DNA of 64,000 bases from Acanthamoeba castellanii str. Neff (Eukaryota; Discosea; Longamoebia; Acanthamoebidae), in the NCBI RefSeq assembly GCF_000313135.1, contig NW_004457278.1, positions 15,253 to 79,252 of the forward strand, in the 5' to 3' direction. Position numbers and translations under genes: made by a program. Below, piece by piece: positions 22,443-32,728 of the stretch (its first letter is position 1; each line of letters opens with the position of its first letter). Below the pieces are notes generated by a model. The model saw nothing but the letters and a program-made list of their open reading frames with translations, had not been told where the DNA came from and did no database searches.

Positions 22443-25400
22443 CTAGTTGGCCGACGCAGCTGTGTCGAACCAGAGCGCCGCGTTGATCCACGCATCGCCC
22501 TCGCTTTCCACCTGCGCGCGTTGCGCGTTGAGCTGGTTAGTGGAGGGCTTTGCGTGTGACTAGAAAGGCGAAGGGCCTAACCTTGACGATGGCGTGGGCG
22601 TTGCTCTCGTAGGTGAGCAGCCGCGTGGGCACGCCCAAGCGCTTCAGCGCATAGTAGAACTCGCGCCCCTGGCTCGGAGGCACACGTCTGGAACACAGGA
22701 CGCAACACACGCAACACCGCCAACCAGGCACGATCAGAGCTGTTGCTATCACGCGAGTTATGTACGGTATGTACCGGTCGTCGAAGCTGATTTGGACCAT
22801 GGTGGGCGTCTTCACGTGGGTGACGTGGGCAATGGGCGACGCCTCCCACAGGCGCACCAGGTCGGCCTTGTCGATCACCTCCTTCTTCGCCTCCCAGGCG
22901 TCGGCCCCGAGCGCCTCCACCAGACACCTGGCGGGCAGGACATCGACACGACACGACACACACGACACACACACGACACACGTGAGACGACTACCTTACG
23001 ACCTTTGAGTCAGGAATGGTACCAGTCGGGGATGTCGGAGATGGAGAGCATCGACGCGATGTTGACCACCGGATTGCGGGCCACGGCGGCGGTGAAGCGG
23101 TCCGGGTGCTGGCCGACGACGTGGCACGTCAAGAATCCGCCTGATCGCCAGAAGATGATCATCATCGCGATTACGCGTTTAGCGTGCGTGCGTGCGTGCG
23201 TGCGTGCGTGCTTGCGTGCTTGCGTGTGCGTGTGTGCGTGTGTGTGTGTGTGTGTGTGTAATGTTGGGCGCAACGACGGCGAAGGAAAGAGGAAAGACGT
23301 ACCGTGGCTGCCGCCGCAGACGTAGAGTTTGGTGGGGTCGCCCTTCTTGAGGGTGCCCGTCACGTAGTCCACGGCCTGCATCACATCCGCCACATCTTGC
23401 GAGCCACAGCGGCCCATCAGCGATTCCAGCGGCTGTCCCGACACACGACACACGACACACGACACACGACACACGACACACGACACACGACACACACGGA
23501 GGCCAAGGTGCGTGAGTCCATGGGCGAAATTCTCTGCAAGGCCCGGGGGGGGGCATATATGCGCACCTTCTCGCCGTAGCCAAGGCTGCCGCGATAGTTG
23601 ACTGTGTCACACAACACAACACAACAAACACACAACAGCACACGTGAGTCCCATGCCATTGGGGGGGATTAAGCGGCGGTGGCGACGTACCGAGCAGGAC
23701 GACGTAGCCCTGGAGGGCGAAGAAGAGGTAGAGGGGCTGGAAGCCGCTGGGGAAGGTGCTGTGCGGGCCGCCGTGGGGCAGCACCAGCACGCGCCTCTTG
23801 GCCACGTCCTCACCGCCGCTCTGGTGAATGGCCACCACCTCGAAGCGCTCGTACTCGCCCTGCATTGAATAAATAAAGAAATAAACAAAAACAACAAAAT
23901 AATTTTTTAGAAGCAATTGATTTTAAAAATTGGTGATTTTTGTGGGTGGTGGGGTGGGTGAAGCGAACCTGGGACACGGGAACGGAGTGGATGGCGTGCT
24001 CGATGGTGGCGAACTGCTGCTGCATGTCGTCGAGCCGCGGCGACGTCGTGGCCGGGAACAGAGACCACACGAAACGCGGCCCTGGTGCAGCACGCACGCG
24101 CGAGTAAGAAATGCAACACACACACGCACACACACGCGCGCGCGCACACACACACGTGCCGTGTGTGTACCGGAGGAAGTAGTGTCGAGCGCGCCGAAGC
24201 ACGGGGTGGGCGGCAGCGAAGGCGAAGAGACGATCGCGAGGATGGCGGCGCCCTTCCTCACGTCGCACAGGTCCCAGCTCACCCGCTCGCCCTCCACCTC
24301 TCCGCCGCCCTTGGCCCCGCTCAGCTTCCCTGCAACCCACCCAAGGCCGATTTCCGGTTAAGGTGGCAGTGGACGTGGGCGGAGGTTAAGGTGGCGGATG
24401 AGTTGTACCGGTGGAGAGGTCGTGGATGGCGCCGGTGTCGACGTTGATGGCCAGCAGGACCTGGCGGCTGCCCCAGAGGCTGGGCGTGACGAGGGTGCGG
24501 TCGTCGAGCCAGTAGTCGTCCGACCCGCAGGTGTCGTAGAGTCCCGGAAACGCGGGCGGCACGGCGTCGGCCGACGGAATGTCAACTATGGGCACCACCG
24601 TGCGCGGCGCAGACCCGGTGGCTTCGGCCGAAAGATCGACGTAGCGGAGCGCAAAGCAGGCGTTGTGCGGCGCGAGGCTGGGCGACGACGCGTAGACCGC
24701 ACCCTTGCCGTCGGGCGTGGGCTGCACACCGGGTGCGGTGGTAAGTGGTGCGTTTTTTACATGGGCGCAGCGTGCATCGACATGAAGTTGAGCTCCTTAA
24801 GAGGGCGGGTGAGGTAACGACGTACAACGGACCACGGGGTGGTGACGTCCTCGCCGCCGTCGGCAGAGACCCGCGTGAGCTTGCCGTCGTCGTCTCCGTC
24901 GACGCCGATCAAATACACCGCCGACCTCCGGTTCGTACAGTACACAATACCTGGAACGCCGCACACGTGAGCGTGTGTCGTGTGTGTCGTGTGTCGTGCG
25001 TGTGCGTGTGCGTACCGAGACGCCGTTCGGTGGTTTCCCAGCCAACGGCAAGAAGCCGGCGGCCGTCGGGCAGCCAGCGCAACTGGCCGAAGGAGATGTG
25101 GGCGGGCACGCGCAGGGCGCGCACCTTGCCTGTGGCCAGGTCGACCACGTGCGGGCGCGGGTTGGTCTTGCCCGGGAAGGTCTCGCCCCAGTCCTCGTTG
25201 AACTCGTGCCACTTGCCCCGCTCCTTCTCTTTCTCCTGCCGCACAAAAAGAAATTATTAATTTTAATATTGGTAGTATTTTGCATTATAAATAATATTAT
25301 TGTATTATTATAAAAATATTTAGTAGTGTTATTGGTGTCAGTGCCTTGTCGTCCTTGGCATCGCCGTTGTCGGCCTTGGGGGTGACGTCCCAAAAGGAGG

Positions 25401-26292
25401 GGAAGTCCTTCTCCTCGCGCTTGGGCTCGGCGAGGTAGGCCACGCGTGTCTCGTCGCACGACCACACCAGCGACCCGAAGGTCTCTGTCTCTCGCCCCCA
25501 CCACCATCACCACCACCACCACCGGTGTTGTCAACACCACACGTCAGCCCCATCTCACCAGCCCAGTGACCAGTAACGCGTTCAGCCCCATAGTGCGCAC
25601 CATCCGCGTACACGGCGCCGTGACAGTCCTGCAGCGGAATGTGCTGCACCAGGCTCGACCCCTCCCAGATCTGTCACGCGCGACACACAACACAACACAC
25701 ACACACACACCACACGCGCCGCACACGACACGACACGTGTAATGTGAGTACAGTGGTGGCAAGTGATGGCTGGGTGCAGATAGAAGTGGTGGGGCTACCT
25801 CGAGGGCGGGCTTGGCTTGCTGGGGCGAGGGCGGTTCGGGGGTGTGGTTGGTGACCAGCGCGAGGAGGCCGCGCGAGGGCGAGGGACTCGAGAGCTGCAC
25901 GTCCTTCACCTCCCACCCGAACCCGCCCACGGCCCGCACCCCGTCGCCGCCGCTGCCGCACTGGTAGCTGCGCCCGACGAGCCGGTTCTTGCGCCCGACC
26001 AGGTCCCTCTGCTTCGTCTATAGACATGGAACGGACGGTAACCCCACAAGTCAGCATGTGCGGTGTGCGACGCGTGTGGGGGGGGGGACTGCAGTACAAA
26101 GATGGTGGCTTCGATCTCGGTCGAAGATGCAGAGGGAGCTGCAGGATGAAGCCAGCCGCTGGCGACGCTGGGGAAGCGTGTGAGGTTCTGCCACAGGGCC
26201 GCATGCTGCGCCCCGCGCTCGCGTCGCACCTCGGCCTCCCGTGCCACGAACTCGGCCGCGCTCCCACTGCCATTCTTGCCGCAAGCCTCCAT
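22443..26292 (-). CDS. APEH: Acylaminoacyl-peptidase (acylamino-acid-releasing enzyme), S9 family
   Basis: About a dozen exons on the minus strand, from the ATG at 26292 (MEACGKNGSGSAAEF) to the stop at 22443. The N-terminal half is a beta-propeller-like region with repeated blades (FGQLRWLPDGRRLLAVGW; QPTPDGKGAVYASSPSLAPH; WLDDRTLVTPSLWGSRQVL). The C-terminal half is an alpha/beta-hydrolase: VLVLPHGGPHSTF, YRGSLGYGE, the nucleophile in CGGSHGGF (split by an intron after the first Gly of the pair), then a catalytic Asp in ISFDDR and a His in ESNAHAIVK. The enzyme removes acylated (often N-acetyl) residues from peptides in the cytosol and can clear oxidised proteins. No signal peptide. It ends about 95 bp beyond tRNA-Leu copy 2 in opposite orientation. 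Exon borders at the N-terminus are approximate. Confidence 0.9.
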
Positions 26293-26358
26293 CTTCTTCG
26301 GTTTGATGTTATTTTTCTCTTCGTTTAACAAATTATTTATTTGTAAAAGAACCAAAAA
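26293..26358. promoter_or_regulatory. 66-bp divergent intergenic region (APEH / F-box gene)
   Basis: The whole space between the start codons of two divergent genes. It is AT-rich (TTATTTTTCTCTTCG, AACAAATTATTTATTTG) against GC-rich surroundings. It must hold both 5' ends and any shared promoter, unless further start sites lie inside the genes. Confidence 0.55.
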
Positions 26359-26986
26359 ATGGAAACGCTCGATATCGAGGACCTGCCCGAGGAGGTCCTG
26401 CAGCAGGTGTTCCTTGCCCTCGGCCACCCGTCCCACCTGCCCACCGTCGCCCTCGTCAGCAGGCACGCCCACCACTTCTTTTGATTAATATATTTTTTTT
26501 ATAAAAGATGAACAAATTCAATTTATTTATTCGTTCTTGTTGTATGTGGGGGGGGGCAATTTGCAGGAAATGGCATCGGGTGAGCAGCGACAGGGCCGTG
26601 CAGAGGCTGTGGTGGTGGAACCTCGGTCCGCGCCTGCATTGGCCGCCGCGCCATCGATGCCGCTCGTCGCTCACCTGCTGTGGCCAGGGCCTCGACCCCG
26701 AGTTCACCCTGTTCGCCGAGAACCAGGTACACCATGTTGTTTGCTGGTCGTGGTGGCGTCTCGGCCATCAGCAGCTCACTTTTTGTGTCGCGTGCGTCGT
26801 GTGCTTGTGTGTCGTGTGTCGTGTGTCGTGTGTCGTGTGTCGTGTTGCGTGTCGTGTTCTCGCTGGGGCTCTTTGTAGGTGGAGATCGAGCAACCGGTGC
26901 GAATTGCCGATGTACGGCCCGACAAGGAATGGCGGCCGCCAAAGCCCCAACTGCTCCACGCAACCCCCGCGTGTGTTTATCGCTGA
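26359..26986 (+). CDS. Small F-box protein
   Basis: Three exons (26359-26462, 26567-26726, 26879-26986) give 123 aa. The N-terminus is a clear F-box, DLPEEVLQQVFLALGHP through VALVSRKWHRVSSD. F-box proteins bind Skp1 and bring substrates to SCF ubiquitin ligases. The rest is short and Trp-rich (RLWWWNLGPRLHW) with no LRR, WD40 or Kelch partner domain, so the substrate-binding part is minimal or missing. The first intron begins with GC (AGCAG/GCACGC) and ends in TTTGCAG; this junction gives the canonical VSRKWHRV sequence. The stop at 26984 could be premature if another splice exists. Confidence 0.75.
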
Positions 26987-27329
26987 GGCTCGCCCACGGG
27001 CCTGCAGAGCGCTGCTTGTGTGCACCGCCACCCCCCCCCCGCTCTTCTTCGTATTCTCAAAGTAGCTCATCTGCTGCGACCAAGGTGTAAAATTATTTTT
27101 TTTCAAATTGTCCCGTGTTTCGCGTTATTTTAAGGGCGCGGTGGACGTCAGCGAAACTGCGTTTCCGGCAGTTCCTGTTCAGGAACAGAAGTCCATTCCG
27201 TTTCCTTGCCCGGCGTTGTCAGGGTGGGCACGGCGTGACTGCTTTTTTCTTTCTTCTGCACACCTTCTTTGCGTTCAATCTGTCGCGATTGAACGGCAAA
27301 GATCACAAGAGTGACTCGCTGCTATCCAC
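26987..27329. other. Intergenic region before the DUG3-like gene
   Basis: About 340 bp. A plus-strand frame from 27115 is open across it but has no recognisable domain and overlaps the tiny first exon of the next gene, so it is left unannotated. AT-rich patches near 27085-27110 and C-runs near 27030 are the only notable features. Confidence 0.4.
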
Positions 27330-29377
27330 ATGTGCCGGTGCGCTCCTCGCCATAATACAAGACATACACAATACAACAATCTACGTACCTTATGATTATT
27401 ATAATATTCTAACGTCTTCCTTTTCCTCCGGGCTGCCAGGTGGATGGTCTACAAGGTATTATCTCCCCTTTTTAATAAACTTGTTTATTCCACAACGCCG
27501 TACACATGTTTCACTTTTATTATTTTATTTTATTGTTTAACAAATTGTTTTTATTTTATTTGCTAAAGGGCCAGGAGGTGTTGCTGGCGGAGCTGGTGAC
27601 GCGCCCGTCGAATTCGATCATTCACCAGAGCCGCCACAGTCCGTACCTGCCCTACCTGCAGGGCACCGCGGAGGAGATCAAAGCCCGCAACCACGCCATC
27701 AATGGCGACGGGTTCGGCGTGGCCTGGTACGACCACATCTGCACCGAGGAGCCCTGCGTCTTCACCTCCGTCCAGCCCTCGTGGCACTGCTCCAATCTCC
27801 AGAACCTCGCCCACCACATCCGGTACGCGCGTGTGTGCGTGCGTGTGCGTGTGTGCGTGTGTGTGTGTGCGTGTGTGCGGTCATGGACTGACACGATGTA
27901 ATGTTCTGGTGGTGGGGGAACGCGTAGCACGCACTGTATCTTCGCCCATGTGCGCGCAGGTACGCAGCTCGCGGCCCATAAGCGATGGCTTCCTTGTTCC
28001 TTCGAGGACTAATCGGCTCTCCGTGTGCGCACGCGCGTGGTGTAGCGTCGCCGGGCTCGCTCATAGCTCAATCCAACTGCCACCCGTTCAAATTCGGGAG
28101 GTAATATATATATATATATTATATATATATTGTATAATACCAAATGGGGCTCACCCACAGCTTTTCTTCTGCTGTGATGTGCCGTCAACAGGCTGCTGTT
28201 CATGCACAACGGCGGCATCGCCCACTTTGAACAGATCAAGTACTCCATCCTGCACAGCATCCAACGCACGAGCGCCAGCTACATCCGTGGTACCAGCTCC
28301 TCCCCCTCCCCCTCCTTCGCTTTGCATTTGTCACCCGAGCCTTAGTCTCGTGGTAGTCGTTGATGATGATGATGGTTGGTTGGTTGTTGGTTGTTGCCGC
28401 TGCTGCTGATGTTGTTGGTTGTGTTGATGCTGGTTGTTGATGGTTGTTGGTTGTTGGTCGGTTGTTGTCGTGCCAGGCACGACGGACAGCGAGCACGCTG
28501 GTGCGCTGTTGGTGCACTACCTGGGCGACCCCAATGCCGTGCACGACGGCCACGCCCTTAAGGCACGCAGCCGTCCCCCGCGCAAGCCAGCCAGTTGTCA
28601 ATTGCGATTGCTAAATTCGTGTGGCCATGTCTTGCGTGTGTTGCGTGTGTTGCGTGTGTTGCGTGTGGCGACATGCAGGGAGCCATGCTCAAGATGATGT
28701 CACATTTGGTCGGGCTGATTCGTTGGCAGGAAGCCAAGATGTCGCCCACCAGCCCCCACCACGAGCCAACACAACAGCATACCTGCGGTGCGCCAATCCC
28801 CTCTCTGTCCTAATGTTTCTATGTATATCTTACATTCTCACATTCACGTTCACGTTCACGTTCATATTCTTATTTACAACCGAAAAAGCGAAACTGACCG
28901 TCGCCCTGTGGTGTCCACGCAGAGGGCCACATGCCCTCGTCCCTCAACTTTGCCGTGACCGATGGCCGGGTGGTGATTGCCACGCGATATCGCGATTCCA
29001 AGTATGCACCACACGACACACGACACACGACACACACGACACACGACACACACGACACATACAGCACACACACGACGCACATGACACACGCAGCACGCAC
29101 ACGATGGTTGTCACTCACCTCCTCTGGGCGGGTGGTACGATGCGCGTCGGACAGGGAGCAGGACCCGCCCAGCCTGTACTATTCCGAGGCGCAGCAGATG
29201 ATCGACGAGGACGGTGCCGCGTCCCCCATGTGCTGGAAATACCCCTCCAAGCGGCTGGTGCGTATCTCCACTCCACGCTTTGTTGTCCCCCCCCCTTAGC
29301 GCATCGCAACTCACGTGGCGCACACGTCACACGCACCACCGCACACGCACACACTACACGCACACATGCGACACACA

Positions 29378-29423
<46 letters not shown>

Positions 29424-30496
29424 CACACACACGTATCACCGCACACATGCGTAATGCGCAGATCGACTCGATTGTGATCTCGTCGGAGCCGCTGACCAAG
29501 GACGAGGCGGCGTGGAAGCTGGTGCCGCGCAACCACCTGCTGGTGGTCACCAATAGCCAACGCACCGTCATAGAACCCATCCACCTCCGCACCCTCTACT
29601 CCTCCAGCGACTCTGTCGGTATGCCTCTTTTTCTTCTGCTTCTTCTTCGTTCTTCTTCGTTCTTCTTCCCAGCTGCGTGCGGTCGTTGTGCGGTGGCGCG
29701 TGTGCGTGTGCGTGTGCTAATATATATATCGAACGAAACAGATATCTTCGAGCCGGACGCGAGTGCCAGCGAGCTGGCGGCGGCGGGCAAGTGGGACGAG
29801 AGCCAGCAGGCGGCGACCCAGTTGGCCGCGGCGGCGCTGGCCACCATTCCCTCGTCGATCTCGCTCGCCGTCCCCACCCGCGCCCAGGCCCAGGCCCACC
29901 GCCAGCACACCCGACGACACAGTGCCCAGTCCCACCCCGCGGCTGCCGGTGCCGCCGTCGGCTCGCCCAGGGGCAGCAGCGACGCCGCCAAGCCGCCCAA
30001 GCGCAAGACCGTCAGCAGCACCAACCTCGTCGCCGCGGGCGCGGCCGACCGCCTCCGCAGCAAACACAGCCGCAGCCGAAGCGGCGGCGACAAGGCGGTG
30101 GTAGACAAGGTGGTCGGCGGCGACAAGGGCGACGACAAGGCGGGGGTCGACGACGAGAAGAAGAATCCGTGGAAGGGGAAGGAGGAGACGCGCGAGGAGT
30201 GGAACGAGCGCGAAGATGCGATCACGAAGCAGCAGGACGACGAGCTGAAGAAGAAGATGAAGAAGAAGGAGCTGAAGCAACAGATGCAGGAAAGGGGGAG
30301 CGGTGGTGGCGAGAAGATCTCCGCCAGCACGACGGGTGCTGACGAGACGACGACCGCGACGCTGCGATCGCTGGTGGACTTCTGGCGCGGCTTCGCGACG
30401 GGCCTGTGCGCGGCGCTGGTGCTGCTGGCGCTCGTGTTCACCGCAGTCTATCTCGGCGTGGCGCAAACAACACAGCGCCACAAGGAAGACCTTTGA
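27330..30496 (+). CDS. DUG3: DUG3/EgtC-like class II glutamine amidotransferase with C-terminal membrane anchor
   Basis: Twelve exons (27330-27337, 27440-27455, 27569-27822, 27928-27959, 28046-28100, 28192-28289, 28477-28562, 28679-28787, 28923-29001, 29155-29257, 29462-29618, 29742-30496) join in phase to 583 aa. The protein starts MCRWMVYKGQEVLLAELVTR; Cys2 is the expected nucleophile once Met is removed. Further GATase II marks are NGDGFGVAW, FAHVRAASPGS and SNCHPFKFGRLLFMHNGG. Yeast Dug3 works with Dug2 to cleave Cys-Gly/glutathione outside the gamma-glutamyl cycle; EgtC acts in ergothioneine synthesis. After about residue 330 comes a roughly 250-aa tail: a Gln/Ala-rich part, a Lys/Glu-rich coiled-coil-like part, then one membrane segment (about 549-573) ending just before the C-terminus. 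A tail-anchored topology is inferred. Intron 7 uses a GC donor (AAG/GCACGC). Confidence 0.88.
29377..29421 (+). repeat. (CA)n dinucleotide repeat
   Basis: Inside intron 10 of the DUG3-like gene, among CACACGAC variants between about 29310 and 29450. Confidence 0.85.
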
Positions 30497-30715
30497 AGAA
30501 CTATATTATGCGTGTGAATGATCTTTTTAAACAAACATGTGCTTGCTGTACGGCCGAGGGTGGCTTCCATGGAGAAATAGAATTCGCATGTTACACAACG
30601 TGTATGTTGTGCCGAGTGCGTACGGTTGACTAGCTATTTCCGAGCTCTACGTTGCGGTGGACGGTCCACACAGCCCCCTCATGCCTACAAACAACTGGCA
30701 AAACAAATAAAAGAT

Positions 30716-30797
30716 TGAACGGAGTGGGATTTGAACCCACGCATCCGAAGATAACAGTGCCTTAAACTGTCGCCTTAGACCGCTCGGCCATCCGTCC
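30716..30797 (-). tRNA. tRNA-Leu (anticodon AAG), copy 3
   Basis: An 82-nt body identical by eye to the other copies, read on the minus strand. The downstream TTTTATTTG on the coding strand serves as a terminator. It lies 220 bp past the DUG3-like gene. Confidence 0.95.
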
Positions 30798-30833
30798 CGT
30801 TAAAATTATTACTCCTCCCATTATCCACGCCAC
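30798..30833 (-). promoter_or_regulatory. Conserved 5' flank of tRNA-Leu copy 3
   Basis: On the coding strand it reads GTGGCGTGGATAATGGGAGG, then AGTAATAATTTTAACGG, immediately before the tRNA. It differs from the copy 2 flank by only a few changes in about 37 nt. Confidence 0.55.
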
Positions 30834-31039
30834 ACCGACCTGCCTCGATGCTAAAATTCTCTAGAATACCCCACACATTGCAGCTCCACGTACACAAATC
30901 ACCACCCCTCCATGGTGGGCGGGATACTCACAGGAGAGAACAAGACGCCCACCCTCACACCAAAGCAACACACCAGGTACTGCATTTGGCAAAATAGCCA
31001 AAGCTTGTCAGCAAGCCGCTTCATTTGCGCGCTATGTGC

Positions 31040-32250
31040 TTACTTGGCCTTGCCCTGGGCAGCCACACCAGCGATGGCGTTGCGCACAGTTTCCTGCACA
31101 GAAGAAGGGGTGGAACTGTGAGAACAGCTGGGCGAAGAGGAAAGCAAAAGAAAAAAAGGAAGAAATGGAGGCCAGGGTGCCACTCACCTCATCGGCGAGG
31201 TAGTAGTGCTTGATGGGCTTGAGGTCGGCGTCGAGCTCATAGACGAGCGGGATGGCGGTGGGGATGTTGAGCTCGGTGATCTCAGACTCAGGCACATTGT
31301 CCAGGTACTTCACGAGCGCCCTCAAGCTGCGACGATCAAACCGACAAAATGAGGATTGGCGCGCAGACACAACACACACACACACAACACACACAACAGG
31401 GCTCCGGAGGGCGAACCTGTTGCCGTGAGCGGCGACGATGACACGCTTGCCGGACTTGATGGCGGGGGCAATGGTGTCGTGCCAGTAGGGCAGGAAGCGC
31501 TCGACGGTGTCGGCCAGCGACTCGGTCTTGGGCAGCAGGCCGGCGTCCAGATCGGCGTACCTCCTGTCCTTGCCTAGAGGAGAGACCGCACACGTGTGCA
31601 CGCCCAAGTTAGTGACACACACGTACGCACGCGCGCGCGCGCGGCGGTGAGTAGTGGGTACCGGGGAAGCGCTCGTCGGTCTCATCGAGAGCGGGGGGAG
31701 GGATGGCGTAGGCCCTCCTCCAGATCTTGACCTGGTCCTCGCCGTGCTTGGCAGCGGTCTCGGCCTTGTCCAGACCCTGGAGAGCACCGTAGTGCCTTTC
31801 GTTCAGGCGCCAGCTCTTGTGCTCGGGAATCCACTGCATAAGGCGAGGATCGCTGGATGTTAAAATTTGTAGTGCACAAGAATGTGGGGTGATGGATGAT
31901 GTGCGAGTTGTGGGGGGGGGGACAACGGATCAACGAACGTTAAGATCGAGCTCGTTGAGGACGAGCCAGAGAGTCCTGATGGCACGCTTGAGCACGCTGG
32001 TGTAGGCAACATCGAAGGTGTAGCCACCGTCCTTCAGAGCCTGCCGTCATCAATAAATCAGAAGAATAATCAGAAGATGCGTCTTCCTTTGAATTGTTCG
32101 TGGATTTGTGATCAAAGGGACCTTGGCAGCGGTAAGAGCCTCCTCGATGCCCTTGTCCGAGAGATCGACGTCAGTCCAGCCCGTGAAGCGGTTCTCCTTG
32201 TTCCAGGTGCTCTCGCCGTGGCGAATCAACACAACCTTGTACGTGGCCAT
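31040..32250 (-). CDS. PGAM: Phosphoglycerate mutase, cofactor-dependent (dPGM)
   Basis: Six exons on the minus strand (about 32250-32122, 32040-31939, 31833-31662, 31573-31417, 31326-31188, 31093-31040) encode 250 aa, the normal dPGM length. It interconverts 3- and 2-phosphoglycerate in glycolysis through a phosphohistidine. The catalytic RHG motif is in [20 protein letters not shown], the second histidine is in [15 protein letters not shown], and [14 protein letters not shown] and the LPYW stretch are standard. The third exon is taken to start at Trp (WIPEHKSW), because an alternative start 22 nt upstream would break the phase. Cytosolic; no leader. Divergent from STAT. Confidence 0.95.
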
Positions 32251-32728
32251 CTTTTGTGCTTCCTTACAAACTCGATTTGCTCTCTCTGTTTGCAGAAAAC
32301 AGCCAACACTCTTGGCCTGGCCAAACCAAGGCCACATGTCCCAACTCACCCCAAATATGTGCAACCATCAACCAACTCCAACTTGCATGCTCCAGCACCT
32401 CCTCCCAGGTGGGTGAGGTGATGAGACCTCCTGGCCTCTCCCTTTGCGGCCGCATCACCATGGCTTGCCTTTTGAAGGGAAAGGAACGGTGCCATTTTGA
32501 ACTTCATTTTGGCGTTCGGTGCAGACTGGGCGGAGCCACCGCGGGGTGGGAGGCCCGAGGGAACACAGGCTTTTTCATCTTGCAACACACAACAAGAAGA
32601 CGTAGTACGGCTAGTCTACGGGCAGCATCCTCTCTGGCTGTTCTGCCCCGACAATCCTCAACAGAGGTAGAACGAACTTGCCATTTTGCACCAACACGAT
32701 CCCTTCGTTCTTGAAGATCTAAATCGAG
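32251..32728. promoter_or_regulatory. Divergent promoter region between PGAM and STAT
   Basis: About 480 bp between the two start codons, without a supported gene. A CCATGGCTTGCC near 32459 and a GCGGCCGC are the only palindromic sites noticed. STAT-type TTCnnnGAA sites were not found by eye. Confidence 0.4.

Noticed and set aside
27115..27540. A 141-aa plus-strand frame before the DUG3-like gene
   Set aside because: It overlaps the supported first two exons of that gene in another frame and contains no recognisable domain.
31833..31860. Alternative start of PGAM exon 3 including DPRLMQ
   Set aside because: It breaks the reading phase from exon 2; the TTATGCAG acceptor before Trp restores both phase and the family sequence.
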